This document shows positions 56,001 to 64,000 of a DNA stretch of 64,000 nucleotides, one piece after another. The stretch's first letter is position 1, and the number at the start of each line of letters is the position of its first letter. The DNA lies in NCBI GenBank assembly GCA_036426205.1, contig CM071567.1:294474592-294538591 (forward strand). The letters are read 5' to 3'. This stretch comes from Ascaphus truei. Taxonomy: Eukaryota; Chordata; Amphibia; Anura; Ascaphidae. Below the pieces are notes generated by a model. It was not told where the DNA came from. It was given only the letters and a program-made list of their open reading frames with translations, and searched no databases. The position numbers and the translations under genes were made by a program.

Positions 56001-56002
56001 TT

Positions 56003-56214
56003 CAGTGGTACTCAACTCCAGTTCCCAAGACCCCCTGACAGGTCAAGCTTTAAGGATATCCCAGCTTTGCACAGGTGGCTCAATCAGTCCCTGCTTCAGC
56101 ACAGGTGGCTCAATGTTTGATTGAGCCTTTGATTGAGCCACCTGTGCTGAAGCTTGTACATCCTGAAAACCTGACCTGTTGGAGTGGCTTGAGGACTGGA
56201 GTTGAGAACCCTTG
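56003..56214. mobile_element. Hairpin MITE, CTCAACTCCAG family
   Basis: CAGTGGTACTCAACTCCAGT at the left, inverted as CTGGAGTTGAGAACCCTTG at the right; CACAGGTGGCTCAAT blocks occur in both orientations. Flanking octamers CTGTAATT and CTATAATA agree at six of eight bases, a decayed target duplication. Confidence 0.85.
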
Positions 56215-56269
56215 CTATAATAGATTATATCAGTTTCTGTGTAGGTACAGTATTTAGGATTGCATAGAT

Positions 56270-56760
56270 GTAAAATGATGTTCTTGCCTTTAAATTCTTC
56301 ATGGGCAAGCTACCCAGCTACCTGAACAAGTTCCTCACCCCTACCACACGCAGCACTTATCACCTGAGATCAGACTCCAAAAGACTATTCATGGTCCCAA
56401 GGCTCAACAAAGTATCCGGACGTTCCTCCTTCTCCTTCCGTGCACCCCAAAACTGGAACAACCTACCAGAGACTCTCATATCCACCACCAGCTTAAGTTC
56501 TTTCAAATCTAAGGCTGTCTCACACTTTAATCTGGTCTGTAACTGTTTCATACGCTCATAATATATATTTTCTTTAACTGTGCACGCAATGTCTTGTACA
56601 TAATGTATACACTGTTCATTTATGTAACTGTACTTGTAACCATGTATTATTTGTTTTACTCTGTGCCCAAGGACATACTTGAAAACGAGAGGTAACTCTC
56701 AATGTATTACTTCCTGGTAAAAACATTTTATAAATAAAATAAAATAAATAAATGTTCTGT
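56270..56760 (+). pseudogene. 3' end of an L2-like LINE: RT C terminus and tail
   Basis: An open stretch at 56301-56561 reads GKLPSYLNKFLTPTTRSTYH, LFMVPRLNKVSGRSSFSFRA and PQNWNNLPETL then SFKSKAVSHFNLV. This 'FRAPxxWNxLPxxL...FKS' end is characteristic of RT proteins of L2/Rex1-like LINEs and of chimeric transcripts from them. After the stop the tail reads CCAAGGACATACTTGAAAAC, GAGAGGTAACTCTCAATGTA and ends in AATAAAATAAA repeats (to about 56756). Only the last ~90 codons survive, as expected of a 5'-truncated insertion. The same tail is inverted at 60745-60870. Confidence 0.75.
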
Positions 56761-56798
56761 ATGGTAAACTTAGGGATCCATACTGTACCAGCACCACA

Positions 56799-56842
56799 TC
56801 CTTATTATTATTATTATTATTATTATAATTATTATTATTTTT
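56799..56842. repeat. (ATT)n microsatellite
   Basis: ATT run with one interruption. Confidence 0.95.
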
Positions 56843-58558
56843 CTTTACACATGTAAGGCATGTTCTTAACAGTCATCAAATTATAAATGCAAAAATCAAA
56901 TCTGATGCCAAAGTGCATTGTTGTCAAAACTGTTTGATTTAATAGCAATAATATATCAGCTGTTAATCGCAGACAGGGCACTCTCAAAGTTTGCTAAATA
57001 AACCTTACTTTGTTTCTACCATTGCGGCAAAAGTTAATAAGCAATAACAAGCCTGTAATCGTTTGCTCTGAGAGGGTTAAGTATCGTTAGTATTTAAGCC
57101 AAGAAACTGGCATTCTATGTGTTTTCCTATTCAAAAGAGTCAGACTAAGAGATGCTAATAATATCATTGACTGTAAGATATAACCATATATACTTTTTTT
57201 TTTTTGTTACAATCTTTGTAGCACATAATGGAGCTAAGTGAGAGCAAGAGCTGAAATAATCACGTTAATGCAATACAGAAAAAGCCACAAGCTATACTAT
57301 TGAAAAAACACTTCTTTCCTCATATTCCAGCATTAACTTCACATAACCTATGTCAATGACTCTCAATTATCTTAATATGTGTGTTTGGATTCTGTCCAGT
57401 CTCATTTGGTATCCCCACACTGATTGCTCTCTAACTGGTGAATGTTAATTGCTTTCAAATCTCCTTGGAGTTAACACACTTTACAAAAAAAAAAAAAAGA
57501 GAACAACCACCTCAACTGGAAGAATGGCTAATTCTGTTTGCTAGCTGGTAAATAAGAAATAAGAGACCTTCTTTGAGACATGAATGTGGTGCCTGAAACA
57601 TGAAACATGCACAGCGGATTCTGCCTTTCTTTCCATTCTTGGTACAGTATATGTTGGGAAATTAGATAAGATCACTTGCAATGTTGACTTCTGGCATTCT
57701 GATGCTAATTAACTGTGATGCACCAAAAGCTACTTTGTAGTGCTGTATTTATTACGTGACCTTTGAGGCTTTAAGCTGAGCCTAACTTTGCCTTACTTTT
57801 CCCAACCTAACTCACATTTGGTAGTAAAGATTAACATTGCAGCGGGTTTGATCCATGAACGCGGATCCCCCCACAGATACTGTCTCTGGAGTCACAGATT
57901 TTTGCTTTTTTGGTTGCGGCTCCCAAGGTAGTAAATCTTGCTACATCTGTGAATAATTACAAATAAGTACCAGATTGTAATGCCCTAACAATGAAAGCAC
58001 AGAAGTATCAAATTGTTCTGTGATATTAGTTTTAACATGTAACTATGTTCTGATTGATGTGTGCTGGTGGGGTAAATGTCTTGCCCTTGTCCCAATGCAA
58101 CCTTATGAATGGAAGTAGATGTTATTGTTTTGTTTATATATTACAGCATAAATAACTTAGCATTGTTAAGATACTCAGCACACATGAATTATGTGTGAAA
58201 ACTTTGAGTAGGACATGAGTTGTCAATCCTCTCTGTGCTTTGTAGCTCACAAAATATTAATCTTGTGTATAATGTGTTTATGACCTCTTCACTATAGTAG
58301 CTGACAGGTTGTTATTTAATAAAAAGCTTGTACGATTTACTTGTCTTGGATCATACCAACAGCAGAAACTGTTTTTCCTGCATAAAAAATGTGTAATAGA
58401 CAAAGCAAAACAATATGCAGGGACATTGTGCATGTTCGTATCTGTTACTACTGAACAAGACTACATTTGCAATGTTTTATGTTAAGTGGACTACTTGACT
58501 TACTGTACAATATTCCTAATATTTAATAAATTAGGAGACAAGATTTTTCATTTTTAAC
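56843..58558. other. Unassigned AT-rich stretch
   Basis: About 1.7 kb without recognised repeats, hairpins or coding domains. It could be unique intergenic or intronic sequence. Confidence 0.45.
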
Positions 58559-59233
58559 TATGTTAATTTTGTCAACAAGAGATAGGGGAATGGACCCCTC
58601 GGGATACCGTGGCTACCAAAACCGTGGTGGTTCTAATTATGTAAGTCCATGGCAGCAAGAGGTGGACATCCTTTGAGTTGTAAAGACAATAGGCAACCAA
58701 GATATAGCCGTGCAGACTAAGACAGGGCGGGGGGCTTTGGACCGGGGGAAATACCCGCGGGCACGTCCAGGGAAATGCCCGAAAATAAGTCCCTTTAACC
58801 GGTAGCAGGACGCCTCACCCACGCCCTGTGTCCCGGTATAGAACCAGCGGTCAGTACTCACGACTCCTTGTGTGATCTGCCGAAGTGCTGGTTACGAGGT
58901 TGCCCAGCGGTCTGCTGTGTAATGGTGTCCTTGTGTGCTCCAGCCGGAAGTAGAAGAGATAAGTGAAAAAACGAGTGACACCGCGGTCACGACTCCTCTA
59001 AACAGCCAAACGCATGTAGAAAAATAAAAAAACTTTATTGATCAAACAAGTGAACAGCCATAGTCATCCTCTGACGCGTTTCGTCCGGGTCACGGACGAA
59101 ACGCGTCAGAGGATGACTATGGCTGTTCACTTGTTTGATCAATAAAGTTTTTTTATTTTTCTACATGCGTTTGGCTGTTTAGAGGAGTCGTGACCGCGGT
59201 GTCACTCGTTTTTTCACTTATGTTAATTTTGTC
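58559..59233. mobile_element. Foldback element D (645 bp), 128-bp arms, 15-bp target duplication
   Basis: TATGTTAATTTTGTC stands at 58559-58573 and 59219-59233. The insert ends in a hairpin: 58960-59087 and 59093-59220 are inverted 128-bp arms in which I see no mismatch, with a 5-base turn GGTCA. Next to the turn are CGACGAAACGCGTCAGAGG-type sequences (59097-59115), matching the GAAA-stem III-GUC part of a hammerhead. The left 386 bp are unpaired and GC-rich. AATAAAGTTTTTTTATT lies in the arms. No protein. Confidence 0.88.
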
Positions 59234-59400
59234 TGCTTAGACTACTGTACCTTTCTTGTTTTGTTTAGTGCATTCAGTTTTGTTTAAAAATGGGAAAAAT
59301 GAAACCCAACATTGAACATACAGTGCACTAAGTCAAAAGTATGGTGGCTCACAGGAAAGTAAGAACAATGTCATTATTATTATTTCATTTAATCCTCACC

Positions 59401-59603
59401 CTTTACAGCAGGAGTGCTCAACTCCAGTCCTCAAGGGCCACCAACAGGTCAGGTTGTCACGATATTCCTTCTTCAGCACAGGTGGCTCAGTTACGGACTG
59501 AAGCATGGACTGATTGAGCCACCTGTGCTGAGGCAGAGATTTCCTTTAAACCTGACCAGTTAGGGGAGCTTGAGAACTTAAGTTGAGCACCACTGCTTTA
59601 CAG
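59401..59603. mobile_element. Hairpin MITE, CTCAACTCCAG family, with 8-bp target duplication
   Basis: CTTTACAG at 59401-59408 is repeated at 59596-59603. The element (59409-59595) starts CAGGAGTGCTCAACTCCAGT and ends AGTTGAGCACCACTG, with CACAGGTGGCTCAG and CTGAGCC-type inverted blocks inside. TIRs starting CAG and an 8-bp duplication place it with hAT transposons. Confidence 0.9.
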
Positions 59604-60248
59604 CATAGCCACCATTTTATTCCTACGTCCTACAACCTTCCTCTGGCTCATTAGTGGCGTACATGTTTGTGCTTCCTACACCTTGTCTACCAGATCTCTG
59701 TGCATATCACGATAATATATAAAAAATGCTAATTTCTTTAAATCTAAGAAAAGCCATTTATAAATATCTATCGCAAAGGGCATGCATGTAAATGAATACA
59801 TGAGAAAGTACGCAGTGTGCACCAAAGTCTCATATGAAGAACTGTGTGCAATGTATCAACCCATACTATCATTTAATATGTCAGACTATAAATATAAAAT
59901 GTAATCCACTATAATTTTAATTATACGACCTTGATATATATGTAACAACCCTGCGTGTATACTACTTTACTTAAGTGGTTAATGGTTAACTGCAGTATAG
60001 TGTAGCTACAGTGTATCAGCCTTCCATCACATAGTGTGGAGTTACTGGGAAGAAAACTAGCCACGCCCACCTTCTAGAAAGTGCCTAGTGATCTCACAAG
60101 TAAAGATACATTGTAGAATACAAACCCACCCCCTTGTAGTCATGGTGACTAGTGATGTCACTACTGGGTATATCTGGGGGATGGAACATTCTGGGTTTTG
60201 ATCCAAGGAGGATGATAAGAAGAGGGATCTCATTATAAATAATGTCAG
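59604..60248. other. Unassigned stretch, possible LTR start
   Basis: TGTAACAACCCTGCGTG at about 59941 has the look of an LTR 5' end, but no matching CA end or duplication is seen before the CR1 at 60249. Confidence 0.3.
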
Positions 60249-61433
60249 TCTTACATAGTTACATAGAAGATGAGGTTGAAAAAAGACATGAGTCCATCAA
60301 GTTCAACCTATGTTAAATTTAGACGACAGATGCTTTATCCTATATCCGTATTTGCAGTATAAAATCCCAGTGAAATATCATCTAATGATATCTCAAAAGG
60401 GGAAAAATGAATTCCTTCTTGACTCCAGTAATTGGCAATCACATTATTCCCTGGATCAACATCCTTCCCATGTTTACTTATTTGGTATATCCCTGTATAC
60501 CTTTCCTTTCTAAAAAGATGTCTAACCTTTTTTTGAAGATATCTATTGTATCTGCCATCGCAGTCTCAATGACTAATGAAATTCACATTTTAACTGCCCT
60601 TACTGTAAAGAACCCGTTCCTTTACGGCTGGTGCAATCTCCTTTTCTCCAACCTTAAGGGAAGACCCTGTGTTGTTTGTATTGTTCTTGGAATGAATAGT
60701 TTTTTCGAAATCTCCTTGTATTGATCCCAAATATATTTGTATATAGTTATCATTTTATTTATTTATAAAAATGTTTTACCAGGAAGTAATACATTAAGAG
60801 CTACCTCTCGTTTTCAAGTATGTCCTGGGCACAGAGTTATAACAATACATGGTTACATTAAAAGAACAGAGGTTATACAGTCAATTCTCAGACACATTCT
60901 GGACAGATAGAGTTGGAAAATTGGGTACAGGGGATAAAAGGGTTGGTGAGTTTCAGATTGAAATAGAGAAGCTTTAACATCACCTAACATCAGCGATCGC
61001 GGCACACACACTTTAGCTGCTCTTTGACTGCGCCAAAGGCTGTCCGCCTTTGGAGCAATGTAGATGTACACTGAAGGGATTCAGATCAAATGCAGCTGTG
61101 AATTCAAAGTTCTTTGTCCTCTTGGCTCATTAATATTCCAGTGGGTGGGGTTGACGTCCCAAATAGTACGAGCAAATGTTAAAAAATAATAATAATAACA
61201 TGTTCTTGTATAACGTAGCACGCTGGTCCTGTGCAGAGGAGAGCAGTTCTTGGGGAACCCTATCAGGCGTCCACCTGTTGGGGCAACGCAGATTTATACA
61301 TATCCCATCTTAGACGCCTCTTTGAATGTAAACAAATCTAATTTAGCTAGCCTCTCCTCGTGAGTCAGATTTTCCAACCCCTTTATTAATATAGTTGCTC
61401 TTATCTGCACTGTATCGGGTTCCATAATGTCTT
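60249..61433 (-). mobile_element. CR1 3' region, reverse strand, split by an L2-like tail
   Basis: TTACATAGTTACATAGAAGA then GGTTGAAAAAAGACATGAG and CATCAAGTTCAACC (60251-60307) are the inverse of a CR1 3' terminus. The 3' UTR follows (TTGACTCCAGTAATTGGCAA, TCCCTGGATCAACA, GTAAAGAACCCGTTCC) to about 60740 and resumes at about 61270 with TTAGCTAGCCTCTCCTCGTG and TATTAATATAGTTGCTCTTA. Between, 60745-60870 is the inverted L2-like tail (TTACCAGGAAGTAATACATT) with its coding remnant to about 61075. No RT coding part of the CR1 remains here. Confidence 0.8.
60745..61075 (-). mobile_element. L2-like LINE 3' end nested in the CR1
   Basis: Inverse of the tail at 56640-56756, including GAGCTACCTCTCGTTTTCAA. 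Minus-strand coding traces upstream are decayed; a CTTTGGCGCAGTCAAAG-like inverse word occurs near 61027. Confidence 0.7.
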
Positions 61434-61557
61434 ATGTAAAGATACCGCAATGGAAAAGGATACAAAATACCATAGCACAAATCATAGATAAAGTACCTTT
61501 TTATATTGATCTGCACGGTGGTACCTTGTATCCTTTTCCGTTGCAGTATCTTTACAT
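61434..61557. repeat. 124-bp hairpin
   Basis: ATGTAAAGATACCGCAATGG at the left matches the inverse of the right end with two differences, and GGATACAAAATACC / GGTACCTTGTATCC lie inside. Probably a small MITE within the CR1. Confidence 0.75.
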
Positions 61558-63785
61558 GAGACAACCACATCCCCAAAGAAAAAGCCACAGTTTGGATATG
61601 CTAGTTTTTATTGCCACATTGTTAGTAGGAAATCCAGGAGCCAAGATCTTCTTCATAACATAGCCAGCAATTTAAATTTATTGTTGCACTATGATGTGTT
61701 TTTTTCTTTTGTGGTGACTTCCTTTGCTCCCCCTGGAATTTGAAGACACACCTAACAAGCTTGGCAGAGTGAGTGGCTTGCTTCTGAATTCCAGCTAGCA
61801 CAGGAGGCAGGGAAGTGTTTGATCAGCTGTGATTGATTAATCAGCCTGCTACAGGGAGGCAGACTAAAAGCCTAGGCTGGAATTACAACTCCCACACATG
61901 ATAAATACAGGCTATAGCCTTCCAATAAATGTTTGTTTCATTACTCCTGGTAGTAGCGTCAAATTATGTAGATCTGTTTTTGTGGTGAGGTTGCCTCGAT
62001 TTAGACAAAAATTAATTCAACCCATTATAAAATGTTCATCCTATAAACGACTCCCTCACTCATCCTGTTGCTCTCGATAAACCATACCAAAATTACAAGC
62101 AGATGCAACAAGAGAAAACAAGGGCAAAAAAGATGTGTTCAAAATACCTCCATAATAGGTTTGTAAAATAGCTCACAAACTCATAAAAGCTCGACAGTAG
62201 TCTTTTTTTTCCCTTTAGGCATTAGTAAGATTGTCATCATTGGCCCACTCTATGTTTCTTTTCCCCCTAATATTCTACTGTATACTATCCTGTAGTTAGA
62301 ATAATTTGCAAGTATATGGTTATTTTGGTACATGTAGTGTGATTCTAATTATAATAATTTATGAAGACTACAACTGCCTTTGGAGAGGTGGATTGCTATT
62401 GTAGTGTAATTGAGGGATTTATTTATTGCATTTTATGCTTTTGAGTCTCTAATCATATAGGAATGGAGAAAATTGATTTAAAAATAATCACAAAGCAAGC
62501 ATACTGTAACTGTCCCCCAAGATAACTCTACACACCCAGGCATGCGTCCGAATACCAAAGAGTTTTCTAATCTACAGATGTAGCAGCCGTACAGTAAATA
62601 CTAGGGTGTTGCAGTGGGACACACACAACGCACCAGCAGGAGCAGACACCATTACAGTATGTCTGATTTAGCCACGTTCAAAAAAAGGGCCAAGCTAATG
62701 TGTTATTGCACCCGCTGGCATGCGCCAGCTACACCTATATATTCAATAGTAATAGTAATGTTGCTTCAGGATATTGCAGTATCTAAGAGTCTAACCTGCT
62801 ACAGTACATCTATTTATGTGTGTGTATATACATATACACACACGCAAACATGCATATTTATATACTGTTCATATCATGCACTATGTATGATAGTTTTTAT
62901 TTTGTTTTATTTATATTTCATATGGTTTATTATTCTAATTAATCTTGGATTAATGAACAATCTTGCATTCTTTATAACTATGTTAAGTGCTTAACCGTAC
63001 GTTGCACTCCTGTTCAAATCTGAATTTTAAAGCACCAATAGATATTAATGTCTTTTTTCGTTCTTCCTCTAGTTCTCAATAAGTTTATTACGGATAGAAT
63101 TGTGTTGGATACTTTATTGAAGCTGTTTCAGTGGTTGGAGGAGTTATGTGAGACGTTGGAGAAGGGGTGAGGGAGGGAGAACAAATGAATAGGTCACAAT
63201 GTTTTCTACAGTCCCCACATTTCAACACAGCGTGTAATCCTAAAACCAACAAAGCCTCAGCATCTGACCTTCACTTTGACAAAATGGTACATTTCATCAA
63301 CTGATGGCTACCACAGTTGTAGTGTGAATCTTCAATATGGATGTGCTGCTGACAAGTTATGGAACAATTATGAAGCACGTATGCCAAAAGACAATATTCT
63401 CTTATTCCATCATAACATGACACCAATAAAAGACAAGAAATGCTGTCCAGCCACTGTCCTGTGAACACAATAAAAAGATGCATAAAAAAAGTCTTTATAC
63501 AGATATTCCAAGTGATAGTGGAAATTGCATACTAGTTTGAAAAAAATATATATTGCAGCTCGAGTGGTGAAATGTTACTATCATTTTTATTTTTTAGATT
63601 CTATATAGGTAACCCTGGATCTCTTGTGCCACGTACTTACAGTATAATAATCTATCTTACTTTTAATTTAAAATGTGTTTATCATACCTAAAGGTTAAAT
63701 AGGAGCCCATACTGTACATGCTCAGGCTACTAATTAAACATCTGGGGTTAATAAAGCACTCCTGGTGACAGTTTGAAAAAAAAAA
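61558..63785. other. Unassigned stretch to near the window end
   Basis: AT-rich with a CA/TA-mixed tract near 62815-62850. No recognised domain; the frames at 62614-62994 and 63271-63483 lack known motifs. Confidence 0.4.
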
Positions 63786-64000
63786 AAGTTTGCATCAGTG
63801 GGTCTCTTGGGCTGAACCCCGTTAGTTTCAGCTTTGTGGACCCCTGCTTCCAGAGATCCTTACCTCAGAAGGGGGTGCTGGTAGCAGCATTGGCGGGGGG
63901 GCTAACATAATGGCGGCTTAAATGTCCCGCATCTTGCAGGCCAATAGGAAGCTGTGACATCATCCGGGGCGGTTTCCTATTGGCCCACGTGGCATTTAAA
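63786..64000. repeat. Diverged copy of the GGGTCTC...GCTGAACC repeat, cut by the window end
   Basis: GTGGGTCTCTTGGGCTGAAC, TGTGGACCCCTGCTTCC and AGAGATCCTTACCTC, then AATAGGAAGC / GTTTCCTATTGG inverted. It corresponds to the left half of 49681-50040 in the same order. Confidence 0.65.

Noticed and set aside
1..64000. tRNA or rRNA genes
   Set aside because: I saw no cloverleaf with A and B boxes and no rRNA-like stretch; a covariance search could still find a decayed tRNA-derived SINE head.

Overview
The window looks like gene-poor, repeat-saturated DNA from a large vertebrate genome, most likely an amphibian and probably an anuran. This is an inference from repeat content: Tx1/L1-clade and CR1 LINEs, an L2-like LINE tail, a sushi-type Ty3/Gypsy element, hAT-like hairpin MITEs, hammerhead-ribozyme repeats, many foldback elements and long TA/CA microsatellites. 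I found no host exon, tRNA or rRNA that I can support. The species cannot be named from sequence alone.

Layout. 1-3.9 kb: 3' half of a Tx1/L1 LINE, whose 3' tail is split by a non-autonomous DNA transposon that itself carries a solo LTR. 3.9-5.4 kb: a decayed CR1. 5.4-7.1 kb: an antisense L1 (endonuclease to start of RT) split by a foldback element. 7.1-10.5 kb: AT-rich DNA with local tandem repeats. 10.5-13.0 kb: a reverse-oriented copy of a DNA-transposon family that contains a GC-rich minisatellite, with a nested LTR and, inside that, a second foldback. 13.5-15.2 kb: microsatellites, a MITE and a tandem hammerhead repeat. 16.9-17.9 kb: further MITEs.

18.17-27.08 kb and 27.08-35.88 kb are head-to-tail copies of one ~8.9 kb block: DNA transposon, an element with a hammerhead-like motif, Gypsy LTR-gag-pol, a leader-like segment, and a hammerhead repeat. 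Copy 2 differs mainly by one-base indels, and the noisy sequence (about 26.48-36.14 kb) abuts a 42-base N gap. An unpolished gap fill or false duplication is therefore at least as likely as a real duplication. 36.2-37.3 kb: palindromes and a LINE ORF1 fragment. 38.5-43.3 kb: nested foldbacks and MITEs, including a 973-bp element with identical 270-bp inverted arms and a 16-bp target-site duplication (TSD). 43.5-52 kb: mostly unassigned. 52-56 kb: small palindromic repeats and a CA array. 56-61.6 kb: LINE 3' ends, hAT-like MITEs and a perfect 128-bp hairpin element. 61.6-64 kb: largely unassigned.

The most interesting signal is a set of retroelement-like repeats. A structurally complete hammerhead ribozyme (26481-26525, copy at 35264-35308, decayed relative at 14794-14838) sits in a ~391-bp unit that is tandemly arranged at 14.5-15.1 kb. 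Separately, four foldback elements (5.55, 11.85, 41.2 and 58.6 kb) have 14-16 bp TSDs, too long for ordinary cut-and-paste transposons; two of them carry a GAAACG segment resembling a hammerhead core near the hairpin turn. I infer, without proof, that both groups belong to Penelope-like or retrozyme-like non-autonomous elements.
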